64,000 bases of DNA from JBNAVJ01 sp049700455 (GCA_049700455.1 JBNAVJ010000001.1:434001-498000), one strand, 5' to 3'; numbered from the stretch's first letter, positions 53,848 to 63,413 are shown. The notes: generated by a model not told the origin, from the sequence alone. Numbers and translations: made by a program.

Positions 53848-54347
53848 TGATTATTGTCTATTTGTCACTTGGTTCTAATCTTGATGACAAGGTCGGTTAT
53901 ATAGCAAGAGCTATAGGACATATTAAAAAAATTAGTGGTGTTAGGTTCGAACGAGTATCTTCATTCTATCTTACGCAACCATGGGGAATTAATAGCAACA
54001 ATGATTTTGTTAATTGTGTTATGGAGATTAAGACTGTCTTAGAACCTGAAGAGTTACATTTGTTGTTGAAGGACATAGAGTTCAAAGTTGGTAGAAAAGA
54101 TTTTAAACAAAACAAGGATAGGGAAATTGACATTGATATTATATTTTACGGGGACAGGATAATAAACGAAAAAAATCTTATAATTCCACATCCCAGGATG
54201 CATAAGAGGAAGTTTGTTTTACAACCGATGTTGGATCTTACTGCTGATTTTAAGCATCCTCTTTTAAATAAAAGTATTAAGGAACTTGTTTTGTTAAGTG
54301 AAGATTCTTTGAGAGTTACTAAATTAAATGATGTTATCATTGACTGA
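53847..54347 (+). CDS. folK: 2-amino-4-hydroxy-6-hydroxymethyldihydropteridine pyrophosphokinase
   Basis: 166 residues. HPPK transfers pyrophosphate from ATP to the pterin made by FolB. Motifs: YLSLGSNLDDKVGYI, SSFYLTQPWGINSNNDFVN, REIDIDIIFYGD with the metal-binding Asp pair, and IPHPRMHKRKFVLQP. It starts on the last base of folB and overlaps the next gene by 20 bases. Confidence 0.96.
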   Translation: MIIVYLSLGSNLDDKVGYIARAIGHIKKISGVRFERVSSFYLTQPWGINSNNDFVNCVMEIKTVLEPEELHLLLKDIEFKVGRKDFKQNKDREIDIDIIFYGDRIINEKNLIIPHPRMHKRKFVLQPMLDLTADFKHPLLNKSIKELVLLSEDSLRVTKLNDVIID

Positions 54348-54996
54348 AAAAGGAGCAAAATACATTGCTATTGAAGGTGTGATTGGTGCTGGTAAAACTA
54401 CGCTTGCCAGGAAGTTGGCAGAACGCTTAGGAGCTAAATTAATTCTGGAAAATTTTGAAGATAACCCTTTTCTTGAAAAATTTTACAAAAACAGGACAAG
54501 GTATGCTTTTCATACACAAATATATTTTCTTTTGAGCCGGTTCAGACAATTAAGCCGTGTATACCAGGAGGATTTGTTCCATAGCTACATTATTGCTGAT
54601 TATATATTTGAAAAGGATAAGATTTTTGCTTACTTAAATCTTGAAGATGATGAGTTGGACTTGTATGAGAAAATTGCAGCTTTAATAGAAAAGTCTATTA
54701 GGATTCCGGATCTTGTAGTTTATTTACAATCAAGCGTTGAACGATTAATGAAAAATATTCAACAACGCGATAGAGACATTGAGAAAAGTATAAGTGAAAA
54801 ATATATCCGGGAACTTAATGAAGGGTATAATTATTTTTTCTTTCGCTACAAAGCTACGAAGATTCTTGTTGTTAATACTGATGAAGTAGACTTATTGTAT
54901 AACAATGAAGACTTTGAAAATCTTGTAAAAGAAATAACTAAGCCGGTTCATCCCGCCCTTGAATATTTCAATTCTTCAACAAGAAAAATTGGATAA
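54328..54996 (+). CDS. Deoxynucleoside kinase (deoxyadenosine/deoxyguanosine type)
   Basis: 222 residues. The P-loop is GVIGAGKTT (17-25). LENFEDNPFLEKFY, the QIYFLLSRFRQL motif and the lid-region RDRDIEKSISEKYI follow. The fold is that of dGK/dAK salvage kinases. Substrate preference within the group is not certain. It overlaps folK by 20 bases, a frequent folK-dNK pairing in Bacteroidota. A second ATG directly follows the first. Confidence 0.92.
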   Translation: MMLSLTEKGAKYIAIEGVIGAGKTTLARKLAERLGAKLILENFEDNPFLEKFYKNRTRYAFHTQIYFLLSRFRQLSRVYQEDLFHSYIIADYIFEKDKIFAYLNLEDDELDLYEKIAALIEKSIRIPDLVVYLQSSVERLMKNIQQRDRDIEKSISEKYIRELNEGYNYFFFRYKATKILVVNTDEVDLLYNNEDFENLVKEITKPVHPALEYFNSSTRKIG

Positions 54997-55011
54997 TATT
55001 ATAAATAGAAA

Positions 55012-55224
55012 ATGCTACGTGTTTTAATATTCCTTTTACTGCTTTTTGCGCTCAGTATCCTCTTGAAAAGTCTTTTGAAATTTTTTGTTAGCTACAAGAA
55101 GTTAAAATCTAATTTTAGTATTCTTGAACAGGAAAACAAACAACAGGAATCAATTAATGAAACAAATATTGTTGAAGCTGACTTTGAAGAATTGAATAAT
55201 TCTGATGACAATAAAAGTAAGTAG
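55012..55224 (+). CDS. Small membrane protein (DUF4834-like)
   Basis: 70 residues. One N-terminal transmembrane helix (MLRVLIFLLLLFALSILLKSLLKFFV), then a charged tail ending EELNNSDDNKSK. It begins 15 nt after the kinase and overlaps the glycosyltransferase gene by 20 bases. The length, the single helix and the position resemble DUF4834 proteins of Bacteroidota. Function unknown. Confidence 0.72.
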   Translation: MLRVLIFLLLLFALSILLKSLLKFFVSYKKLKSNFSILEQENKQQESINETNIVEADFEELNNSDDNKSK

Positions 55225-56272
55225 CTCCATAGGTAACTCATTAACCATATCTGAGGTTCGTAATATATTAGTTGTTAAACAACATAACCAATTAGGGGAT
55301 ATGTTGTGTACTTACCCACTACTGGCAGCACTGAAAAAAAAGTTCCCCACTGCCAAATTAACACTGGTAGCCTCTCCTGAAAACAGTGGTATTATCAATC
55401 CAAACACAGATAATTACGTTGATTATTTAATTACTTATAATAAATACTCTATTGGCAAGGTTATAAAGTTTGTAAGGCGTCTTCTTAAACACAGATACGA
55501 TATTGGAATTGTTCCTTCTACGGTTTCTTTTTCCCGTACCTCTCATCTTATAAATTTTCTGGCTGGGAGTAAAATTAGAGTAGGTGTATTAGAAATAGAT
55601 GGGGAAAAAAATCCTTCTTCAAAATACCTCAATGTTGCTGGTAAATTTGAATGGGAAGGACAAAAACTTCACCAGACTGAAAAAATGATAGAAATTGTTC
55701 AGCAGATTGGTTGTTCGCTAACAAAAGATGAAATAAGCAACCTGGAACTTCAGTTAAGCCCTGAGGAAATCACTTTTGCCAAAACTTTTATAAATGCTAA
55801 CTTTCCTGACAGAACTACTCCTATATTTGCTTTTTTTTGTGGAGCTGGAAAATCTGCAAACAGGTGGAAAATTGAAAATTTTAAGCAACTGATTTTGATG
55901 TTGCACAAAAAATACAAACAACAAATATTAATTATTTTAGGAAACACAGATATAGAACTGACAAGAGAATTATTTTACAAAGTAGAATCGGTTTTTGACG
56001 GAGTGGTTAAATTACAGAGAGAAAACATTAGGGAAGTAGCAGCTGTTCTTAAGTATTGTGATTTATTTGTTTCTAACGACACTGGAATTATGCATGTGGC
56101 AGCTTTTGTAAATACAGCAGTTGTAGGACTTTTTGGTCCAACAAAAGGGTATGAATGGGGTCCGGTTAATAAGCGAGGAACATTCATTCAGTCTCCCACA
56201 GAAGATATTAATGACCTGACGCCGGATATTGTTTATAAATTTATAGTAAATTTTTTGGAGCAGAAAAGATGA
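55205..56272 (+). CDS. Glycosyltransferase family 9 (heptosyltransferase-like)
   Basis: 355 residues, GT-B fold, family 9. Motifs: ILVVKQHNQLGDMLCTYPLL at the N-terminus, the FFCGAGKSANRWK donor-binding region, and the C-terminal DLFVSNDTGIMHVAAF plus VGLFGPT. Such enzymes add heptose or related sugars to lipopolysaccharide core; the sugar is not known. The start at 55205 lies inside the preceding gene (20-base overlap). It is followed by ppx with an ATGA overlap. Confidence 0.9.
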   Translation: MTIKVSSSIGNSLTISEVRNILVVKQHNQLGDMLCTYPLLAALKKKFPTAKLTLVASPENSGIINPNTDNYVDYLITYNKYSIGKVIKFVRRLLKHRYDIGIVPSTVSFSRTSHLINFLAGSKIRVGVLEIDGEKNPSSKYLNVAGKFEWEGQKLHQTEKMIEIVQQIGCSLTKDEISNLELQLSPEEITFAKTFINANFPDRTTPIFAFFCGAGKSANRWKIENFKQLILMLHKKYKQQILIILGNTDIELTRELFYKVESVFDGVVKLQRENIREVAAVLKYCDLFVSNDTGIMHVAAFVNTAVVGLFGPTKGYEWGPVNKRGTFIQSPTEDINDLTPDIVYKFIVNFLEQKR

Positions 56273-57819
56273 ATCAGATACTTGGAGCAATCGATATAGG
56301 AACAAACTCCTTTCATCTTGTAATTGCGGAAGTTGATAATAAAGGAATTGTAAGAATTTTAACCACTGATCGTGAAGTTGTTCGCTTAAGTCGCAGTTCT
56401 ACAGATATGAAGTACATTACTGAGGAATCAATGCAGAGAGGAATTCAAGTTTTGCAACGTTTTAAAAAAGTGTGTGATAATTATAGGTGTTCCATTAGGG
56501 CTGTTGGAACGAGTGCTACAAGAGAAGCTTTAAATAGAGAAGAGTTTATTTCTCGGGTATATACACAAACAGGAATAAAAATAGAAGTTGTATCTGGATT
56601 TGAAGAATCTAGATTGATTTATCTAGGGGCAATACAAGCTCTTCCTATATACAACAAGAAAATTTTGCTTATTGATATCGGAGGAGGTAGTACAGAGTTT
56701 GTTATAGGTTATCACGGCAATATAATATATGCCAATAGTATTAAAATAGGTGCTGTTAGATTAACTGAAAAATTTTTTCATAAAAAACTACGATATGAAG
56801 TGATTGAGCAAGCAAGACTTTATATAAAGGGTATGATAAGCAACGTTACAAGATTTTTTGTAAATCAAAGAGTTGATATGGTTGTAGGGACTTCAGGAAC
56901 GATAATGGCTATAGCAACTGCTGTTTTCCTCGATGACAATAAAACCACATATGAACCAGCTAATTTAAATGGCTATGTAATTAAAAGGAAAGAGATAAAT
57001 AAAATTACCTCTATAATAATTAATAGTAAAATGTCTGAATTAGAAAAAATAAGAGGAATCCAAAAAGAAAGACGAGATATTATAAGGGCTGGGGCTCTAA
57101 TATTTGATACTATTGTAAAAGAATTTGAAATTGATAAAGTTGTAGTATCATCGTATGCTTTAAGAGAAGGGATTATACTTGATACAATAGATAAGGAACA
57201 TAATACACTTATTAATGCTGATATGGCTAACGTAAGATATAGAAGCATAATGAACTTGGGAAAGTTGTGTAATTTTGACAGGAGACATTCTGAACAAGTT
57301 GCAAAGCTTGCTTTAAAAATTTTTGATTTTTTGTCTGATAAATACAATCTGGACTCTAAAGATAAAGATTTCTTAGAAGCAGCGGCTCTAATGCATGATA
57401 TTGGTTCACATATTTCCCATTCCCAACATCACAGGCATTCTTATTATCTTATTATCAATAGCGATTTGCTTGGTTACAATTATAATGAGCTTGAAATCAT
57501 TGCTAATATAGCACGTTACCACAGAAAATCCCATCCTAAAATTAAACACGAAGGCTATAATAAACTTGATTATATATCGAAAGAAAAAGTAAAAAAACTT
57601 GCTGGAATTTTAAGAATAGCAGATGGGTTAGATAGGGGACATTGTTGTGCTATAAAAGATATTGAACTTAAACTTTGTAAAAAATTACTTACTATTATAG
57701 TCATAAACACTCCCGGTAATGACGCAAGTCTTGAAATATGGGCTGCTAATAACAAAAAAACACTTTTTGAAGAGTCTTTTTCATTATCAGTTAAAATAGA
57801 ATTAAAAAATAAGTTATGA
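56269..57819 (+). CDS. ppx: Exopolyphosphatase / pppGpp phosphohydrolase (Ppx/GppA) with HD-type C-terminus
   Basis: 516 residues. An ASKHA core starts AIDIGTNSFHLVIAEV (Asp9), followed by GTSATREALNREEF, LIDIGGGSTEFVIG and GTSGTIMAIATAV. The C-terminal part (about 340-516) has the HD-like AALMHDIGSHISHSQHHRH and RYHRKSHPKI, giving the long Ppx form. It degrades polyphosphate or pppGpp; which one cannot be told. ATGA overlaps at both ends tie it to the glycosyltransferase and bshA genes. Confidence 0.93.
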   Translation: MNQILGAIDIGTNSFHLVIAEVDNKGIVRILTTDREVVRLSRSSTDMKYITEESMQRGIQVLQRFKKVCDNYRCSIRAVGTSATREALNREEFISRVYTQTGIKIEVVSGFEESRLIYLGAIQALPIYNKKILLIDIGGGSTEFVIGYHGNIIYANSIKIGAVRLTEKFFHKKLRYEVIEQARLYIKGMISNVTRFFVNQRVDMVVGTSGTIMAIATAVFLDDNKTTYEPANLNGYVIKRKEINKITSIIINSKMSELEKIRGIQKERRDIIRAGALIFDTIVKEFEIDKVVVSSYALREGIILDTIDKEHNTLINADMANVRYRSIMNLGKLCNFDRRHSEQVAKLALKIFDFLSDKYNLDSKDKDFLEAAALMHDIGSHISHSQHHRHSYYLIINSDLLGYNYNELEIIANIARYHRKSHPKIKHEGYNKLDYISKEKVKKLAGILRIADGLDRGHCCAIKDIELKLCKKLLTIIVINTPGNDASLEIWAANNKKTLFEESFSLSVKIELKNKL

Positions 57820-58958
57820 AAATAGCAATTTCCTGTTATCCAACTTATGGTGGAAGTGGTGTCGTTGCAACAGAGCTTGGTAAATGTCTTGCTGAAAAGG
57901 GACATGAAGTACACTTTATTTCCTATGCAATGCCTACAAGGTTAAGTTCTTTTCTTAGTAATATTTTTTATCACGAAGTTGAAATGGGAACATATCCACT
58001 TTTTGATTTTCCTCTTTACAGTCTCGCTCTTGCAAGTAAAATGGTAGAAGTTGCGAAATATTATGAGATTAACTTATTCCATGTACATTATGCAATACCA
58101 CATGCAACAAGTGCTTATCTGGCAAAAGAAATTTTAAGATCAGATAGTAAGTCTCCAAGTGATGTAAAAATAATCACAACACTTCATGGTACTGATATAA
58201 CACTTGTTGGGCTTGAACCGAGTTTTATGCATACAGTGAAATTCAGTATAGAAAAATCAGATGGTGTAACTGCTGTTTCTCATTATTTAAAGGAAAAAAC
58301 TATCTCTAATTACCAGATTAATAAACATATCGAAGTAATACCTAACTTTGTTGATACTGAAAAGTACCAGAGAATATCTAATGATTGTACGATTAAGTTA
58401 AGAAACCAAATTGCCCCGGGAAATGAGAAAATATTAGCTCACACTTCAAATTTTAGACCAGTTAAAAGGGTGAAAGACGTAATCAAAATTTTTGAACAAA
58501 TTAAACGGCAAATACCAGCCCGCTTACTGATGATAGGGGATGGACCCGAGAGAAGTGAATGTGAACGACTTGCAATTGAACTTAATATTTTTGATAGTAT
58601 AAGATTTGTTGGAAAACAAGACTCAATTGTTGAATTTTTGTCAATTTCTGATCTTTTTCTTCTTCCTTCCCAAGCAGAGAGTTTTGGCCTCTCTGCCCTT
58701 GAAGCAATGAGCTGTGGAGTTCCTGTAATCTCAACAAGTATTGGAGGAATTCCTGAAATCAACATCCATGCCGAAACAGGTTATATTGCTGAGATAGGAG
58801 ATGTTGAAAGAATGGCACGATATGGAATTGAACTACTTACAAATGAAAAAAAGTATGCACAGTTTAGAAAAAATGCCAGAACGCAAGCACTTAAGTTTGA
58901 TGTGAAAAACATTGTACCACGTTATGAAAATTTCTATGAAAAAATTCTAAGTCAATAA
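57816..58958 (+). CDS. bshA: N-acetyl-alpha-D-glucosaminyl L-malate synthase (bacillithiol)
   Basis: 380 residues, GT4 glycosyltransferase. The N-terminus MKIAISCYPTYGGSGVVATELG and the following HEVHFISYAMPTRL are typical of BshA. HVHYAIPHATSAYLAK, TTLHGTDITLVG and the C-terminal PSQAESFGLSALEAMSCGVPV also match. It makes GlcNAc-malate from UDP-GlcNAc and malate, the first step of bacillithiol. bshB and bshC are not in the window. It converges on lptA with a 4-bp gap and no terminator. Confidence 0.93.
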   Translation: MKIAISCYPTYGGSGVVATELGKCLAEKGHEVHFISYAMPTRLSSFLSNIFYHEVEMGTYPLFDFPLYSLALASKMVEVAKYYEINLFHVHYAIPHATSAYLAKEILRSDSKSPSDVKIITTLHGTDITLVGLEPSFMHTVKFSIEKSDGVTAVSHYLKEKTISNYQINKHIEVIPNFVDTEKYQRISNDCTIKLRNQIAPGNEKILAHTSNFRPVKRVKDVIKIFEQIKRQIPARLLMIGDGPERSECERLAIELNIFDSIRFVGKQDSIVEFLSISDLFLLPSQAESFGLSALEAMSCGVPVISTSIGGIPEINIHAETGYIAEIGDVERMARYGIELLTNEKKYAQFRKNARTQALKFDVKNIVPRYENFYEKILSQ

Positions 58959-58962
58959 TAAC

Positions 58963-60435
58963 TTATTTTTTAAAAGGTCTATCGGTTCTCAACTTGAAGC
59001 CGGCAAGTTTCAATGAAACAGTGTGCAAAAGATTTTCAGGTACATATTTACCGGAACTGTTATTTATTACAATTACTTTGGAAACTTTTTCTTCCTCGTT
59101 AAAGAAAATTTTGATTTTTTCGCCTTCTGAAAAGTTCACGCCATTGGCCTTACCTTCTTCATACAAGAAATAGATACTGTAAGCGTTTTTAGATACTTCT
59201 ATAGTGCTAATTTTGTCTTCATTGAAAAAGATTGTTATGTTATCTCCTTTAATTTGGTCTAACCTTTCTTTAAAAACGGAGTCTTTGTTAAGAGTGATGA
59301 GAAATGATTCTTCAGAGTTTGGAATATCGAGTTTTTGTGCATAAATTCTCTTCACCTTGTTCTTATAAATATCAGCAAAAATAGAATCCCCTGTCATTTG
59401 GTAATTATCATACCATACTATAGGTTTCTTATGTAAATAAAAATTACTGTATTCATTATCAGTTGATTTGAAATAAATAGCAACTTCACTTTTAGCTGAA
59501 AATAGATTTCTAATAATTTCTACATTTTCTGTAGCAATATATTTCTCTTGATGGCCTCTATAAGACTCAAGTATGTTACTATAAATAAAAAGTGTATCAA
59601 CGTTATTAGTATTTTCTTTGTCCGTCTCGATTTTTATTAGGCTTGCATTTCCCTTAACAAAGGAATACTGTGTTTGTTCATAATTTTCCAAGTAATTGCC
59701 TTTTATTGTTGTTTGCTTTTCTGGATTAACAATTGTTACCTTGCCGGAAGCGATAGATTTTCGTTCGAACTTGTAATTTGTAAGACTATCACAATATATT
59801 ATTGAAGAACCAGCTTCAATGGTTACTTTATCAAAGGCAAATGTTTTTCCCAGCCTTTTATGAAAATCTATATTTTCAGCTTTTATGATTGCAGAATCTG
59901 TAGTAACAATCACGTTTTCTCGGGCAAAGGAATCTTCTGTATTTCTGTAGTATGTTAATTTATTACTTGTAATTTTATATTCAGGGTTTTCTATGGAGAC
60001 ATTTCCTGTGAAAACCGCTTTGTTTTCATCAAAGTAGTAAATTCCGTAGTCAGCTTTTAGTGTGGCATTAGGGTCTTTTAGAATTACACCTCGTTCACAA
60101 ATAGCCCTATCCTCATTACCGTAATATACAGCTCTTGTAGTGAAGAGCGATAAGGTATCCTGAAATATACGAACGTTACCCTTTAACTCAACTTTGTTGA
60201 TATCGAGGTATTGTATAGCAGAATTACAATAAACTTTGATGTTCTTATGCGTAAGGTAAACATTTCCTATAGCTTCTCTTACACTTAGTCCACTAATTGT
60301 ACTACCAATGAGTCTATCTGCACTTTTCAGTTCGATTTTTTCCTGAGATAGGCACTTGTTTAAAGGAGGAAAAAGAAGCATATAAATACATACACATAAA
60401 ACCAAGAAAAAGTATCGTATCATTTTTTCCCTCAT
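58963..60435 (-). CDS. OstA/LptA-like lipopolysaccharide transport protein (long form)
   Basis: 490 residues. A hydrophobic N-terminus (MIRYFFLVLCVCIYMLLFPP) acts as a signal. The body is a long series of OstA-type beta-jellyroll repeats, recognisable by recurring strands (NKVELKGNVRIFQDTL, ENKAVFTGNVSIENPEYKI, FDKVTIEAGSSIIYCDSL, SIASGKVTIVNP). Bacteroidota-type LptA proteins are about this long, versus about 180 residues in E. coli. It bridges LPS across the periplasm. It overlaps lptC by 4 bases. Confidence 0.85.
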   Translation of the reverse strand: MREKMIRYFFLVLCVCIYMLLFPPLNKCLSQEKIELKSADRLIGSTISGLSVREAIGNVYLTHKNIKVYCNSAIQYLDINKVELKGNVRIFQDTLSLFTTRAVYYGNEDRAICERGVILKDPNATLKADYGIYYFDENKAVFTGNVSIENPEYKITSNKLTYYRNTEDSFARENVIVTTDSAIIKAENIDFHKRLGKTFAFDKVTIEAGSSIIYCDSLTNYKFERKSIASGKVTIVNPEKQTTIKGNYLENYEQTQYSFVKGNASLIKIETDKENTNNVDTLFIYSNILESYRGHQEKYIATENVEIIRNLFSAKSEVAIYFKSTDNEYSNFYLHKKPIVWYDNYQMTGDSIFADIYKNKVKRIYAQKLDIPNSEESFLITLNKDSVFKERLDQIKGDNITIFFNEDKISTIEVSKNAYSIYFLYEEGKANGVNFSEGEKIKIFFNEEEKVSKVIVINNSSGKYVPENLLHTVSLKLAGFKLRTDRPFKK

Positions 60436-60965
60436 TTAGAAAAAGTACCTGTTACTTTGAAGATAGTATAATTTTTAAGACTTTGATCTGATTCAAACCC
60501 GATACCCTCTACAATCTCAGTAGGGGTTGTTATTTTAATGTAAACATCTGAAGAAACTTTCTGGAGTTTGTTATTCCAGTAAAGTTTTTGAGTCTGAAGA
60601 ATATTGCCATCCTTATTTGTTACTACTACACTGTCATAAATTTCTATGTCTTTTGAGGTATCAAATACTTTACCCCGTTTTCCCACAAGCCTTGACACGA
60701 TTTCGTTTTGTTTGTAGAAGTAAACTGTTGCGTTGCTATCTATAATAGTAATAGCCTTAGAATTGAAAACAGAGATATGCCCGGCATATAATATTGCTTT
60801 TATATTACCTGAATCTGAAAATACAACCGTCGAGTTCCAACTTTCTTGATCGGGCGTTTCATTGGATTTAAAACTGGTACGTGGCGGCTCTATTTTATTT
60901 TCACAGGAAAATAGAACAAGAACACTTATTATTAGTAGTAGTAATTTGGAAATAAATTGTTGCAT
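60432..60965 (-). CDS. lptC: LPS export ABC transporter periplasmic protein LptC
   Basis: About 177 residues from the ATG at 60965, placed to follow the kdsD stop; an upstream ATG at 61007 would overlap kdsD by 38 bases. The signal ends LLIISVLVLFSCENK, a lipobox cysteine, as in Bacteroidota LptC lipoproteins. The LptC jellyroll is visible: AILYAGHISVFNSKAITIID, YFYKQNEIVSRLVGKRGKVF, DIEIYDSVVVTNKDG and LQTQKLYWNNKLQKVSSDV. It sits between kdsD and lptA. Confidence 0.88.
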   Translation of the reverse strand: MQQFISKLLLLIISVLVLFSCENKIEPPRTSFKSNETPDQESWNSTVVFSDSGNIKAILYAGHISVFNSKAITIIDSNATVYFYKQNEIVSRLVGKRGKVFDTSKDIEIYDSVVVTNKDGNILQTQKLYWNNKLQKVSSDVYIKITTPTEIVEGIGFESDQSLKNYTIFKVTGTFSK

Positions 60966-60969
60966 ACTA

Positions 60970-61953
60970 TTATATGCCCAATTCAACAAGTGTATGAATG
61001 TGAACAATTCCTGCTAATCGATTTCGTTTATCTGTAACTATTAATTGGGTAATTTTATTTTTTTCCATTATTTCAAGGGCAGTTTTTGCAAGAGTATCAG
61101 AACTGATTATTTTGGGAGAAGTAGTCATAATATCGCGCGCTGTTGCTTTTTGAATGTTAATGTCTTTTTCCAAAAGTCGTCTGATGTCTCCATCGGTTAT
61201 TATACCTAGAATCTTCGAATTGTCTTTTACTATTGTACAACCTAAACGTTTTGAGGAAATCATATATATAGTATCTTTTAAAGGGGTATTAGAACTGACA
61301 ACAGGAATGTCTTTACCTTTTATCATAATATCCTCAACTTTTAAAAGAAGTCTCCTACCAAGAGTCCCGCCAGGATGTACTGCTGCAAAATCTTTTTCTG
61401 TAAAACCACGCCTATCAAGGAGTGCTATTGCGAGGGCATCACCAATTACAAGAGCTGTGGTAGAAGATGATGTTGGAGCAAGATTCAAAGGGCAAGCCTC
61501 CTCTTTTACTGTGCTATCTATTATTATGTCTGAGTTTATTGCTAAAAAAGATTTGTTGTTTCCGGTAATAGAAATTATAGCTACTCCAATTTCTTTAAGA
61601 ATAGGAATAAGTCGTTTAATTTCAGGAGTACTTCCACTTTTTGAAATGAGTATAACAACATCTTCTTTTTTAACAATGCCTAAATCACCATGAATACTAT
61701 CAGCAGAGTGAAGAAAGGTTGAATAAGTTCCTGTAGAATTGAAAGTAGCTACTATTTTTTGAGCTATAATGCCTGACTTTCCTATTCCGGTAACTACAAC
61801 TTTTCCTTTGCAATAATATATAGTATTGACTGCTTTAGTAAAGTTATTTTTGAAAGAAGTTTGCGAAAATCTTTTCTCGAGTTCCTGTAATGCCTGTCTT
61901 TCTTTAATTACGGCTAATTTCCCGCTTCGCACAATTTTTTCTTCATTTCTCAT
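60970..61953 (-). CDS. kdsD: Arabinose-5-phosphate isomerase (KDO synthesis)
   Basis: 327 residues. It makes D-arabinose-5-P from ribulose-5-P for KDO. The SIS domain (about 40-180) has VVVTGIGKSGIIAQKIVATF, FLHSADSIHGDLG and ISKSGSTPEI. HPGGTLGRRLLLKVEDIM leads into two CBS domains (about 205-327). It is the first gene of the kdsD-lptC-lptA run, linking KDO supply to LPS export. The other KDO genes are not in the window. Confidence 0.94.
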   Translation of the reverse strand: MRNEEKIVRSGKLAVIKERQALQELEKRFSQTSFKNNFTKAVNTIYYCKGKVVVTGIGKSGIIAQKIVATFNSTGTYSTFLHSADSIHGDLGIVKKEDVVILISKSGSTPEIKRLIPILKEIGVAIISITGNNKSFLAINSDIIIDSTVKEEACPLNLAPTSSSTTALVIGDALAIALLDRRGFTEKDFAAVHPGGTLGRRLLLKVEDIMIKGKDIPVVSSNTPLKDTIYMISSKRLGCTIVKDNSKILGIITDGDIRRLLEKDINIQKATARDIMTTSPKIISSDTLAKTALEIMEKNKITQLIVTDKRNRLAGIVHIHTLVELGI

Positions 61954-62480
61954 AATATAAAAGTTAGATAAATTTAATCTTCTTTACAATGTTTAAATCC
62001 AACAAAAACCCTTCTGTAACATTATAAAAAGAGGTTTAAGAATTTTTTTGTTTGATTTTGAAAAAAAGAATAAAACGGCAACATTACACAGAGTCAATTA
62101 AGAAAAAGGATATTTATTAATACTTTCCTTGAAACTCTTTTGTGTCCCGTGCACAGGAGATTTTCAAAACAGCCCACAACCAGTAAAAAGTTAGTAACTT
62201 TATTACTTCTCTACTCATTTATTTTCTATGTTTTTGTTTGGGGTTCTTTACTTGGTTTTATTCCTCGTATCTTTTTTGCTGATGAAATTGCTTATGGTAT
62301 AGCTTGGAAAGCGAATAGTCCCTTTTAATTTGAAGTGGAAAATTACGTTGGTGCCTAAGGAATCCTCGGATTACTATATGTTTCGAGGCTCATTTTTATT
62401 TTTATATCTCAAAAACACAAAAGAACTATATTTTGATGTTAGAAAATATTGTTCCGCTTTATAAGTAACAGCTTTTCTGT
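61954..62480. other. Long non-coding stretch between kdsD and the DUF134 gene
   Basis: 527 AT-rich bases between genes on the same strand. A plus-strand frame at 62140-62328 (62 residues, with one hydrophobic segment LVTLLLLYSFIFYVFVWG) has only a TTG start and no known relatives I can name. A short CCTCG/CGAGG pair near 62365-62390 is too small to call a terminator. The promoter of kdsD must lie at the left end. Confidence 0.4.
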
Positions 62481-63248
62481 TTACTGTTTATGACATTGGT
62501 TAGAACTGTCAGAAACAAGCTGGCCACCCGAATATAAGATAGCTGCTCTTTCAGGCTCACGTTCTAAGGTAATTATAACCTCAATTCCATTCTCCTCAAG
62601 ATCCTGAATAAGTCTTCTACCGGCAGATTGGCATATTAAAGCACTGCAACTCTTAAAAGAATCCACAAATCCCTGATGACTATGGTGTTGTTGATGATGT
62701 CCACTGTGGTTGGTATGTTTTTCGTTGTTGGCTTCATTATGCTGATGTTGTCCGAATGTGTTTTTAATGTTTGTTTTGCTGATGACAGTTCCATTTTCTA
62801 CTTCGATAATTATGAAGCCAGCACACCTGCCTGCATGCCCTGCTATTGTGGTAAAGTCATCCGTTGCTACTGCTACTTTTGTTCTTTTTGACGTTGTCAT
62901 AGATGTTATTTTTTGATTATGAAAATATTTCTCCTCTCTTCTTTTAATAAGATAAGAAGGAATAAGATTTATTTTTAAAGCTTTCCCTTCAATTAAAACA
63001 GTTGCTATTTTATGGTGAGCTTCGTTAATAATTCTACTAAAAGTTGTTCTTGAAATTCTCATTAGTGCTGAGGCCGGTATTTGCTCTAAACCCTCATAAT
63101 CGGCCAATCGTATTGCTTCAATTTCATCCATATATAAAGTAATTTCTTCAAGTTCCCTCATAGGTATTCCTCGTGGTTTATAGTAATAAGCGTTGTGGTT
63201 AAAACTAATCCAACGGCATTTTCTTGGTCTTCCTCTATTTTTGCACAT
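62481..63248 (-). CDS. DUF134 DNA-binding protein fused to a NifX/NifB-like domain, His-rich insert
   Basis: 255 residues from the ATG at 63248. The N-terminal DUF134 helix-turn-helix (about 5-90) has GRPRKCRW, MDEIEAIRLADYEGL and ISRTTFSRIINEAHHKIA. The C-terminal domain (about 122-245) is of the dinitrogenase iron-molybdenum cofactor type: VAVATDDFTTIAGHAGRCAGF and CQSAGRRLIQDLEENGIEVI. Between them residues 168-191 hold nine histidines in 24, a likely metal-binding patch. A metal- or cluster-responsive regulator is a reasonable guess. No nif genes are near. Confidence 0.82.
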   Translation of the reverse strand: MCKNRGRPRKCRWISFNHNAYYYKPRGIPMRELEEITLYMDEIEAIRLADYEGLEQIPASALMRISRTTFSRIINEAHHKIATVLIEGKALKINLIPSYLIKRREEKYFHNQKITSMTTSKRTKVAVATDDFTTIAGHAGRCAGFIIIEVENGTVISKTNIKNTFGQHQHNEANNEKHTNHSGHHQQHHSHQGFVDSFKSCSALICQSAGRRLIQDLEENGIEVIITLEREPERAAILYSGGQLVSDSSNQCHKQ

Positions 63249-63413
63249 ATGTTCAAAATTAACCAGAAAGGTTTTTATTGTCAAGATAAATTTGTAAAAT
63301 TCGTTTTCTGTAGATTCTGATTTTTAATAATAATGGTCCATATTATTAGATTAGGTTTTTATTTTTGAGAGGAACAATTTGTAAGTTCGATTTTGTTGTA
63401 TTGAAAATGCAAA

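Noticed and set aside
62140..62328. A 62-residue plus-strand frame with one hydrophobic segment
   Set aside because: Only a TTG start, no ribosome binding site and no family I can name; kept as a note within the intergenic entry.
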